Shown here: piece by piece, positions 17,346 to 25,137 of the stretch
Layout of the letters: every line of letters begins with the position of its first letter
How positions within the stretch are numbered: position 1 is the stretch's first letter
Origin: JBCBAP01 sp038532435
GTDB taxonomy: Bacteria; Pseudomonadota; Alphaproteobacteria; Rhodobacterales; Rhodobacteraceae
NCBI GenBank assembly: GCA_038532435.1
Contig: JBCBAP010000014.1
Coordinates: 7,692-71,691 of the forward strand
DNA length: 64,000 nt
Direction of reading: 5' to 3'
Position numbers and translations under genes: made by a program
Notes under the pieces: model-generated
The model's input: only the letters and a program-made list of their open reading frames with translations
The model's database searches: none
What the model was told of the DNA's origin: nothing

Positions 17346-17465
17346 TTGTTCACCCGAGACTGCCTCAACCGAACCCGAATCCCCCCCGAATCCGCCGCGA
17401 CGTTCAAAGCGCTCGTTTTTGCCGCGTGACCCGATAGTCTGCTGCGGAACAGGCGCGAGAGGGTC

Positions 17466-18374
17466 ATGTCGTTCACGGTAAAGCAGGCGCGGTACTTTGT
17501 CGGTGTGGCTGAGCACGGATCGTTCAGCCGGGCCGCCGTCGAGCTTTCGATCTCGCAAAGCGCGCTCACGGAATCGATCAAGGAGCTTGAGGGCCATCTG
17601 GGCATCAAGCTTTTCGAGCGGCGCAGGCGCGGGGTTGAGGTCACCCACAATGGCCATGTCTTCATGCGCCACGCGAAAGCGATCCTTGCCGAGATCTCGC
17701 AGGCGGAGATGAGCTTCTCCGGTGAGAAAAGCGGGCTCGCGGGCACGCTCAACATCGGCGTCACATCCCTCACGTCCGGTTACGTCCTGTCGGATCTTCT
17801 CTCGCGCTACCGTCGCGCGCAGCCGGAGGTCGAGGTGAGCGCACTCGAGGACGGTCCCGAGTATCTCGAGCACTTGCTGGTTGGTGGCGAGCTGGATGTC
17901 GCGGTGATGCTGATCTCCAACCTGCGCAACCCACTGGCTTTGCACGCGGAACTGCTGGCCGTGTCGCCCTACCGCCTGTGGTTACCCCTCGGCCATGCGC
18001 TCAGCGCGTCGCAAAGCATTTCGCTCGAGGATCTCGCGACCGAACCCCAGATCGTCCTTGATGTGGACGAGATGCACGATGAGGCAGGGCGGCTTATGTC
18101 GAGTTTCTCGACCAAACCGCGGATCGCCTTTCGCACCCGGTCCGTGGAGGCCGTCCGCTCGCTGGTCGCAAGCGGGGCCGGTGTCTCCCTCCTGCCCGAT
18201 CTCGTCTATCGCCCCTGGTCGTTAGAGGGGGACCGGATCGAAAGCCGCGATGTCTCCACCCAGCTTCCGGTGGTGCAGGTTGGCCTGGTCTGGCGGCGCG
18301 GCGCGAAGGTGGCGCCGGCCACCCGGGCGTTCCTGTCGGTGGCGCAGAGTTTTCATGCGCCACGGCTGCGGTGA
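17466..18374 (+). CDS. LysR-family transcription regulator
   Basis: 302 residues. Winged helix-turn-helix at residues ~3-65 (ARYFVGVAEHGSFSRAAVEL, SISQSALTESIKELEGHLG) and a periplasmic-binding-like effector domain from ~90 to the end. It lies immediately upstream of, and on the same strand as, the ydcSTUV-patD-like operon, with 98 bases between. A T-N11-A dyad in that gap makes it a likely local regulator. The effector is not predictable; a polyamine or aminobutyraldehyde-related compound is inferred from the neighbours. Confidence 0.9.
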   Translation: MSFTVKQARYFVGVAEHGSFSRAAVELSISQSALTESIKELEGHLGIKLFERRRRGVEVTHNGHVFMRHAKAILAEISQAEMSFSGEKSGLAGTLNIGVTSLTSGYVLSDLLSRYRRAQPEVEVSALEDGPEYLEHLLVGGELDVAVMLISNLRNPLALHAELLAVSPYRLWLPLGHALSASQSISLEDLATEPQIVLDVDEMHDEAGRLMSSFSTKPRIAFRTRSVEAVRSLVASGAGVSLLPDLVYRPWSLEGDRIESRDVSTQLPVVQVGLVWRRGAKVAPATRAFLSVAQSFHAPRLR

Positions 18375-18377
18375 ACC

Positions 18378-18392
18378 ATCGGTTTTTCCGAT
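18378..18392. promoter_or_regulatory. Possible LysR box (T-N11-A dyad) before ydcS-like gene
   Basis: ATCGGTTTTTCCGAT is a perfect 5-bp inverted repeat around TTTTT and fits the LysR consensus T-N11-A. It lies four bases after the regulator stop and about 80 bases before the binding-protein gene, a usual place for an activator site. A weak transcription stem is the alternative. Confidence 0.35.
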
Positions 18393-18472
18393 ATTACAGC
18401 CCGGAAAATTGAATTTGCCTCACTCCTCGGGACTCTTCAGCGTGTCAGGAAGGTAAACAGGGAGTTCGATCG

Positions 18473-19636
18473 ATGAAGGGCATGTTGAGATCAACGGCGG
18501 CCTTTGGGCTGGCCGTCGCGATGGTTGCGCAGCCGGTTCTGGCGGAGATGGTGACCGAACTTGGCGCGGGTGAGGGGCAGCTGAACATCGTCGCCTGGCC
18601 CGGCTATATCGAGCGTGGCGAGACGATGGAGGCGTTCGACTGGGTCACCGGCTTCGAGGCCGCGACGGGCTGCATGGTCAACGTGAAGACCGCCAACACC
18701 TCCGACGAGATGGTCGCGCTGATGAACGAGGGCGGGTTCGACCTCGTCACCGCCTCAGGCGATGCGTCGCTCCGCATGATTGCGGGCAAGCGGGTGCAGC
18801 CGGTCAACACCGATCTGATCCCAAGCTGGAGCACCATCGATGACCGGCTGAAACAGGCGCCCTGGCATTTCGTCGATGGGAAGAACTACGGCACCCCGTA
18901 CATGTGGGGACCCAACGTGCTGATGTATTCGACGGAGGTCTTCGGGGACACGCCACCGACCTCCTGGTCCGTGGTTTTCGAGGAGCAGGACCTTCCGGAC
19001 GGGGCGAGCAATGTGGGCAGGGTGCAGGCCTATGACGGTCCGATCCACGTCGCTGACGCGGCGATGTACCTGATGACCCACCAGCCCGAGCTGGGCATCA
19101 CCTCCCCCTACGAGTTGAACCTCGACCAGTACAATGCCGCGCTCGACCTCCTGCGGCAGCAGCGCAAGCTTGTGAGCCGCTACTGGCATGACGCGTTCAT
19201 CCAGATCGACGATTTCAAGAACGAGGGGATGGCGGCGTCGGGTTCCTGGCCGTTCCAGGTGAACCTGCTGCAAAACGACAATGCACCCATTGCTTCCATC
19301 ATTCCAGAGGAAGGGGTCACAGGCTGGGCGGACACGACGATGATGCATGTCGACAGTGAGAACCCGAACTGCGCCTACATGTGGATGGAGCATACGCTGA
19401 GCTCCAACCTGATGTCGGATCTCTCCGTCTGGTTCGGGGCCAACCCGGCGGTGCCCGCCGCCTGCACCGACGGTCGCGGCATGCAGAATGCGGAGGGCTG
19501 TACCAAGAACGGTTTTGACGATTTCGAAAAGGTCCGGTTCTGGCAGACGCCGGTCACCCGGTGCGAGAGCCAGGGAGAGTGCGTCCCCTACTATCGCTGG
19601 GTGTCGGACTATATCGGCGTGATCGGTGGACGGTAA
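18473..19636 (+). CDS. YdcS-like periplasmic binding protein
   Basis: 387 residues with a Sec signal (LAVAMVAQPVLA). The mature N-terminus is strikingly YdcS-like: GQLNIVAWPGYIERG, DWVTGFEAATGCMVNVKTAN, TSDEMVALMNEGGFDLVTAS and GDASLRMI. It belongs to the spermidine/putrescine-binding (PotD/PotF) superfamily. It starts an operon with the same order as E. coli ydcSTUVW. The likely ligand is a polyamine or related amine. Confidence 0.9.
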   Translation: MKGMLRSTAAFGLAVAMVAQPVLAEMVTELGAGEGQLNIVAWPGYIERGETMEAFDWVTGFEAATGCMVNVKTANTSDEMVALMNEGGFDLVTASGDASLRMIAGKRVQPVNTDLIPSWSTIDDRLKQAPWHFVDGKNYGTPYMWGPNVLMYSTEVFGDTPPTSWSVVFEEQDLPDGASNVGRVQAYDGPIHVADAAMYLMTHQPELGITSPYELNLDQYNAALDLLRQQRKLVSRYWHDAFIQIDDFKNEGMAASGSWPFQVNLLQNDNAPIASIIPEEGVTGWADTTMMHVDSENPNCAYMWMEHTLSSNLMSDLSVWFGANPAVPAACTDGRGMQNAEGCTKNGFDDFEKVRFWQTPVTRCESQGECVPYYRWVSDYIGVIGGR

Positions 19637-19685
19637 CGCAGAGACATTCCTGCGCGGCGACCCTGCCGCGCACGAGCCGTCATCC

Positions 19686-20675
19686 ATGACACCAGCGATA
19701 AAGTTCCACGGCGTATCGCGCCATTTCGGGTCGGTCCGCGCAGTGGACGCGGTCGATCTCGCAATTGCTGAGGGCGAGTTCTTCGCCCTGCTCGGGCCGT
19801 CAGGTTCGGGAAAGACCACGTGCCTGCGTCTGATCGCCGGTTTTGAGCAGCCGAGTGCCGGGCGCATCGAGATCTTCGGGCAGGACGCGACAGCGACACC
19901 GCCCTACCGCCGCCCGGTGAACACTGTCTTCCAGGACTATGCCCTGTTTCCGCACCTCAATGTCCGGGACAACGTGGCCTATGGGTTGATGGTGCGGGGG
20001 GAGGGCAAGTCCACCCGTCGTGCGGCGGCGGAGGAGGCGCTCGCGCTCGTGGCGCTGGGCGGCTTCGGCGACCGCAAACCGTCGGAATTGTCCGGTGGTC
20101 AACGGCAGCGGGTGGCGCTCGCCCGGGCGCTGGTCATGCGGCCCAAGGTCCTGCTGCTCGACGAGCCGCTCGGCGCGCTTGACCTCAAGCTTCGCGAGCA
20201 GATGCAAAGCGAACTGAAATCGCTCCAGCGTCAGCTCGGCATCGCCTTTGTCTTCGTCACCCACGATCAGGGGGAGGCCCTGTCGATGTCGGACCGGGTC
20301 GCCGTCTTTAACGACGGGCGCATCCAGCAGGTCGGCACGCCCGAGGAGGTCTATGACCGACCCGCGACTCCGTTTGTGGCCGACTTCGTTGGCTCGTCCA
20401 ATATGCTGCCCCCCGCGCTCGTCAAAAGCATCGTGGGTCATGATGGCCCGGCCAGCCTCCGGCCGGAGGCGATCCGCATCGGTGAAGGACCTCTCACCGG
20501 AACCGTCGCCAGCCGGTCCTTTCTCGGTGCTGCCACACGCATCGAAGTCGCCTGCGACGATGTCATCCTGAACGTGCTGCTGCCCAAGGGCGTTGCGGTT
20601 CCCGAAACAGGGGCGCGCGTGGGCCTGACCTGGGAAGCTGAAGCCCTTCATGTGATGGAGGGGCAGCATGGCTGA
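19686..20675 (+). CDS. Polyamine-type ABC ATPase (YdcT/PotA-like)
   Basis: 329 residues from the ATG at 19686; a GTG at 19626, overlapping the binding-protein stop, would add 20 unrelated residues, and neither has a strong ribosome site. Walker A GPSGSGKTT, Q-loop VFQDYALFPHLNVRDN, signature LSGGQRQRVALARAL, Walker B VLLLDEPLGALDLKLR and H-loop FVFVTHDQGEAL are intact. A TOBE-like tail (residues ~245-329) matches PotA-type ATPases. It drives the YdcU/YdcV-like permease pair encoded next. Confidence 0.9.
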   Translation: MTPAIKFHGVSRHFGSVRAVDAVDLAIAEGEFFALLGPSGSGKTTCLRLIAGFEQPSAGRIEIFGQDATATPPYRRPVNTVFQDYALFPHLNVRDNVAYGLMVRGEGKSTRRAAAEEALALVALGGFGDRKPSELSGGQRQRVALARALVMRPKVLLLDEPLGALDLKLREQMQSELKSLQRQLGIAFVFVTHDQGEALSMSDRVAVFNDGRIQQVGTPEEVYDRPATPFVADFVGSSNMLPPALVKSIVGHDGPASLRPEAIRIGEGPLTGTVASRSFLGAATRIEVACDDVILNVLLPKGVAVPETGARVGLTWEAEALHVMEGQHG

Positions 20676-21588
20676 AGCCATCGCCCAATCGCGGATATCG
20701 GACGCGCTGTGGCGTCGTCCCAACCTGCTTGTCCTGCTGCTGGTGACGCCACCGCTCCTCTGGCTCGGCATCGTCTACCTCGGATCGCTCTTCGCGCTCT
20801 TGGCGCAGAGCTTCTTTTCGATCGACGAGTTTTCCGGGCTGGTCCGGTATGAGTTCACGCTCAAGACCTACGGAGAGCTCTTTCGTGCCTCCAACTTCGA
20901 CATTCTGGTGCGCACGATTCTGATGGCCTCTGCCGTCACCATTGCCGCGGCGATCGTCGCGTTCCCCATCGCCTACTACGCCGCCCGCTATGCCCGCGGA
21001 CCGTGGAAGGCCGTGTTCTACCTCGGCGTCATGCTGCCGCTCTGGTCGAGCTATCTGGTCAAGGTTTATTCGTGGAAGCTGATCCTCGCGAAGGAGGGCA
21101 TCCTCAACTGGATCTTCGAGACGCTTAACATGGCGTGGATCCTCGAAGCCTATCTCGCGATCCCGCTGATCGGGGGCAACTCCCTGTCCGTGAGCTGGAC
21201 GGGCACCTTCCTCGTCTTCCTCTATGTCTGGCTGCCGTTCATGATCCTGCCGGTCCAGGCCTCGCTGGAGCGGGTGCCGCCGTCCATGCTCGAGGCGAGC
21301 GGCGACCTCGGTGCGCGACCTGGGCAAACACTCCGGCACGTGATCCTGCCGCTCGCGCTTCCCGGGGTGATCGCGGGGTCGATCTTCACCTTCTCGCTGA
21401 CCATGGGCGACTACATCATCCCGCAGATCGTCGGCACCTCGGCCCGCATGATCGGGCAGGCGGTTTATCAGTTCCAGGGGACGGCGGGGAACATCCCGCT
21501 TGCGGCGGCCTTCGCCGTGGTGCCGATCCTCGTCATGGGGATCTATCTGACGCTGGCGAAACGGGCGGGGGCGTTCGATGCACTCTAA
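20668..21588 (+). CDS. Polyamine-type ABC permease 1 (YdcU/PotB-like)
   Basis: 306 residues, about six membrane segments, with a long N-terminal loop region typical of PotB. The EAA-type loop reads EASGDLGARPGQTLRHVILP. The ATG overlaps the ATPase stop by eight bases, and the gene overlaps permease 2 by eleven, so translation is coupled. Confidence 0.9.
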   Translation: MAEAIAQSRISDALWRRPNLLVLLLVTPPLLWLGIVYLGSLFALLAQSFFSIDEFSGLVRYEFTLKTYGELFRASNFDILVRTILMASAVTIAAAIVAFPIAYYAARYARGPWKAVFYLGVMLPLWSSYLVKVYSWKLILAKEGILNWIFETLNMAWILEAYLAIPLIGGNSLSVSWTGTFLVFLYVWLPFMILPVQASLERVPPSMLEASGDLGARPGQTLRHVILPLALPGVIAGSIFTFSLTMGDYIIPQIVGTSARMIGQAVYQFQGTAGNIPLAAAFAVVPILVMGIYLTLAKRAGAFDAL

Positions 21589-22381
21589 AGCGTCCCTCGG
21601 CCTCAAGATCGCGGCAATCGGCGGGCTTCTGTTCCTGCATCTGCCGATCCTGCTGATCTTCGTCTACGCGTTCACCACGGAGGACAAAAGCTACCAGTGG
21701 CCGCCGCCGGGTTTCACGCTCAAATGGTTTGCCGTGACGTGGGAACGGCCGGATGTCTGGCAGGCGCTGAGCCTGAGCCTGCGGGTCGCAGCAATCTCGA
21801 CGGTGATCGCGATGGCGCTTGGCACCTTGTGCGCGGCGGCTGTTGCCCGGTCTAAATTCTTCGGGCGGGAGACGATCTCCCTCCTCGTCATCCTGCCGAT
21901 CGCGCTGCCGGGGATCATCACCGGCATCTCCTTGCGGTCCGCGTTCAACATTGCGGACATCCCGTTCAGCTTCTGGACGATCATCCTCGGCCACGCGACG
22001 TTTTGCATCGTGGTGGTCTACAACAACGCGGTGGCCCGGTTCCGTCGTACTTCCGGCAGTCTGGTAGAGGCATCCATGGACCTTGGCGCGACCTACTTCC
22101 AGACATTGCGTTTCGTGATCCTGCCCAACATCGCGACCGCACTGCTGGCGGGGGGGATGCTGGCCTTCGCGCTCAGCTTTGACGAGGTGATCGTGACAAC
22201 CTTCACCGCCGGGCAGCAGCAGACGCTGCCGATCTGGATGCTTGAGGAGCTGGTGCGCCCGCGTCAGCGGCCCGTCACCAATGTGGTGGCCATGGTCGTT
22301 GTGCTGGTCACGTTCCTGCCGATCCTCGCCGCCTATTACCTGACCCGCGGCACCGACACGGTCGCCGGTCAGGGCAAATGA
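21578..22381 (+). CDS. Polyamine-type ABC permease 2 (YdcV/PotC-like)
   Basis: 267 residues, BPD_transp_1 fold. The EAA loop reads EASMDLGATYFQTLRFVILP, and the FALSFDEVIVTTFTAG segment is typical of PotC. It completes the heterodimeric channel with permease 1. The dehydrogenase gene follows within a few bases, which ties uptake to catabolism. Confidence 0.9.
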   Translation: MHSKASLGLKIAAIGGLLFLHLPILLIFVYAFTTEDKSYQWPPPGFTLKWFAVTWERPDVWQALSLSLRVAAISTVIAMALGTLCAAAVARSKFFGRETISLLVILPIALPGIITGISLRSAFNIADIPFSFWTIILGHATFCIVVVYNNAVARFRRTSGSLVEASMDLGATYFQTLRFVILPNIATALLAGGMLAFALSFDEVIVTTFTAGQQQTLPIWMLEELVRPRQRPVTNVVAMVVVLVTFLPILAAYYLTRGTDTVAGQGK

Positions 22382-22404
22382 ACAGAGATACAGGGAGAGA
22401 CCTC

Positions 22405-23829
22405 ATGGAAACGAACATGCTCATTGGCCGTGGTTTCGAGGCTGGGACGGAAACCGAGGAGACCGTCCTGAACCCCCGGACCGGAGAAACCATCCTCATG
22501 ATGCCGGAGGCGAACACCGATCAGATTGACAGGGCTGTCGCCGCCGCGCGCCGGGCGTTTCCCGGATGGTCCCGGACCACGCCGGCGGAACGGTCCGGCC
22601 TCCTCCTGCAGATCGCCGATGCGGTGGAGGCGGACCTCGACAATCTCGCGATGCTCGAGGCACTCAATTGCGGCAAACCGATCAATGAGGTGAAGAACGA
22701 GGAGATCCCAGCGGTTGCCGACTGTTTCAGATACTTCGCCGGTGCGGTGCGAAACATGCACGGGCCCGTGGCGGGCAGTTACATGGAAGGGCACACCTCC
22801 ATGATCCGGCGGGACCCCATCGGTGTCGTCGCGTCCATCGCGCCCTGGAACTATCCGATCATGATGATGGCCTGGAAGCTTGCGCCTGCGCTGGCCGGGG
22901 GCAACACGGTCGTCATGAAACCGTCCGAGCAGACGCCGCTCACGGCGCTGGCCTTTGCCAAGATCCTTGCAGACATCCTGCCCGAGGGGGTTGTGAACGT
23001 GATCACCGGGCGCGGTGGATCCGTGGGAGACGCGCTGGTGAACCATGCCGGCGTCGACATGATCTCCATCACCGGCGATGTTGCGACGGGCAAGAAGGTG
23101 CTGATGGCGGCATCCAAGGGTGTGAAGCGCACGCATCTGGAGCTGGGCGGCAAGGCCCCGGTGATCGTCTATGGAGACGCAGATCTTGCCCGGACGGTGG
23201 AGGGCTTGAAGGCCTTCGGCTACTACAATTCCGGTCAGGACTGTACGGCGGCCTGCCGGGTCTATGCCCACGCGAGCGTCTACGACAGTTTCGTCGCTGA
23301 CCTTAGCGCCGCCGCCGCGAGTATCGTCTACAACAACGCCGATGACACGGCGAACGAGATCCCGCCGCTAATCTCACCCAGACAGCGGGACCGGGTGGCA
23401 AGCTTTGTCGAGCGGGCCTCGGAACAGACCCATATCGAGATCACGACCGGCGGGGGCGCCGAGGATGGCGCGGGCTTTTACTACAAGCCGACGGTCATCG
23501 CGGGTGCCCTCCAGAATGATGAGATCGTGCAGCGTGAGGTCTTCGGACCGGTGGTGTCGGTCACCCGATTCACGGATGACGATCCGGTCATCGACTGGGC
23601 CAACGACAGCCCCTACGGTCTTGCGAGCTCCGTCTGGACTGCTGACATCGGCAGGGCGATGGAGGCGTCCGCCGGGCTGCAATACGGATGCACCTGGGTG
23701 AACAGCCATTTCATGCTGGTCAACGAAATGCCCCACGGGGGGCTCAAGCAGTCCGGCTACGGCAAGGACATGTCTATGTACGCGCTGGAGGACTATACCG
23801 CCGTCCGGCACGTGATGATCGCGCACTAG
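22405..23829 (+). CDS. patD: Gamma-aminobutyraldehyde-type dehydrogenase
   Basis: 474 residues from the ATG at 22405, preceded by GGGAGAG; an ATG at 22378 overlapping the permease stop is possible. NAD-dependent aldehyde dehydrogenase fold: SIAPWNYPIMMMAWKLAPAL near the cofactor site, catalytic Glu in LELGGKAPVIVYGDAD and catalytic Cys in YNSGQDCTAACRVYAH. Closest in kind to YdcW/PatD, which oxidises 4-aminobutyraldehyde to GABA in putrescine breakdown, and to betaine aldehyde dehydrogenase. The operon order binding protein-ATPase-permease-permease-dehydrogenase equals E. coli ydcSTUVW. The exact aldehyde is inferred. Confidence 0.87.
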   Translation: METNMLIGRGFEAGTETEETVLNPRTGETILMMPEANTDQIDRAVAAARRAFPGWSRTTPAERSGLLLQIADAVEADLDNLAMLEALNCGKPINEVKNEEIPAVADCFRYFAGAVRNMHGPVAGSYMEGHTSMIRRDPIGVVASIAPWNYPIMMMAWKLAPALAGGNTVVMKPSEQTPLTALAFAKILADILPEGVVNVITGRGGSVGDALVNHAGVDMISITGDVATGKKVLMAASKGVKRTHLELGGKAPVIVYGDADLARTVEGLKAFGYYNSGQDCTAACRVYAHASVYDSFVADLSAAAASIVYNNADDTANEIPPLISPRQRDRVASFVERASEQTHIEITTGGGAEDGAGFYYKPTVIAGALQNDEIVQREVFGPVVSVTRFTDDDPVIDWANDSPYGLASSVWTADIGRAMEASAGLQYGCTWVNSHFMLVNEMPHGGLKQSGYGKDMSMYALEDYTAVRHVMIAH

Positions 23830-24257
23830 GTGCAGCAGAGGTTGGGGGGAAGATCAAGTCTCCCCGGCCGATAAACAGTCTGCCCAGCGGTCATTGGACG
23901 ATCAGGGGACACTCCCCGATCGATGGTCGGAGAGGGCGATCCTGCTGGCGGAAAGCCGAAGAGCGAAGTCGCGTGGTGCAGCCTGCTCGGATCCTCACTG
24001 TGAACCTTCGCCCAACCGTCGGACCGCTTGTTTTCCGTGAGTGAACCAACCCAGCGGTGAAACGGGTGGGATGGGAGGTTTCTGGCCAACTCTGTTCGTT
24101 CTTTCCTCAGCGAGGTCGTTGTTCCCTCCACCTTGCCTTAGGTCCCTGTATCTTAGCCTGGCGGCTCTACGACAGGCTGCCGGCAGCGCGGATCAAGCCC
24201 GTTGGTGAGATTACCCCCCAACATGAATCCGTATTGGCTGCCCCGCCAACCGGCGGA
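23830..24257. other. Convergent intergenic region without recognised gene
   Basis: 428 bases between patD and the metallophosphoesterase, whose transcripts run towards each other. Short open frames on both strands have no recognisable domains and unnatural composition. No clear hairpin with a T run was found. Confidence 0.6.
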
Positions 24258-25037
24258 TCATCGACGTCTCCCCTTCGGTTTGCGGCTTTCGGTGCATACA
24301 TTCACGTCTTCGGCCCCGATGGATTGACCAGCCTCTCGGGGGGGGACCTCCGCCCGACCGGTTTCGATGAATTCCGCCCGGTCATGGCGGGAGGAAGCGC
24401 GGGCGGCCGCGGCTGCCTGCTCCCACGAATAGGGGAGTGCGACGTGATCTACCGCCCAACCAGCAGGCGTGCGGGTCAGGATCGCGTAGCGCGCATGGGG
24501 GCTTCCGGCCTCGACCCGGTGCAGCACCGGCTCGTCGTTCCAATAGGCGGGTAGACCCACGCTCCCCGGGTTCACGACGATCTGACCGCTGGGCAGTGCC
24601 ACAAGGCGCGGGACGTGCTTGTGGGCGCAGAGGATCACCTCATGTCGGATCCCGTCCAGCCGTTCGATGATCAGCTCAACCGGGGCAAGCTCTGTCCGGT
24701 CGAGCGTGATCTCCTCGACCAGCTCCGTCGTGTCCGACGTTGGTGTCCCGTGGCAGCAGAACACGTCCCCGAGGTCGCGTGTCTTTGGCAGTCCACGCAA
24801 CCACGCTTCCTGCTCAGGCGAGATCTGGCCTGGCTTGAACGTTTCGTAGTTGCCCGCGATGCTCGTGATCCCATGGCGCATGACGAGCTCGATTGCGCCC
24901 GCAGGGTCCATATCCGCGTCCGCCGTATCGCCGAGATTGACGATGTCAGAGATACCGCGGCGGCCGATATCCCTGAGCACCGCCTCAAGCGCCCAGAAAT
25001 TGCCGTGGATGTCGGCGATGGCTGCAAGTCGCTCCAT
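24258..25037 (-). CDS. Metallophosphoesterase (Metallophos_2/YfcE-like)
   Basis: 259 residues from the ATG at 25037, which has GGAGGA six bases upstream; the longer frame to 25376 is rejected. Calcineurin-like motifs are IADIHGNFWALEAVL (D-x-H), VNLGDTADADMDPAG (GD), IAGNYETF (GN-x-E in place of GNHD/E), CCHGTP and CAHKHVP (GH-like pair), and VVNPGSVGLP. It follows the CHASE2 cyclase on the same strand after 100 bases with no convincing terminator, so the two could be cotranscribed. Cyclic nucleotide, dinucleotide or phosphoprotein substrates are all possible. Confidence 0.83.
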   Translation of the reverse strand: MERLAAIADIHGNFWALEAVLRDIGRRGISDIVNLGDTADADMDPAGAIELVMRHGITSIAGNYETFKPGQISPEQEAWLRGLPKTRDLGDVFCCHGTPTSDTTELVEEITLDRTELAPVELIIERLDGIRHEVILCAHKHVPRLVALPSGQIVVNPGSVGLPAYWNDEPVLHRVEAGSPHARYAILTRTPAGWAVDHVALPYSWEQAAAAARASSRHDRAEFIETGRAEVPPREAGQSIGAEDVNVCTESRKPKGRRR

Positions 25038-25137
25038 GCGGTCCTCCGAGGGTTGGGGCGTGGGTAGGGACATTGAGCTGACACTACCGCGGGTGGTGCC
25101 CGAGTCGCGACCGGGCTGACGGGGCCCCTCTCGGCCC

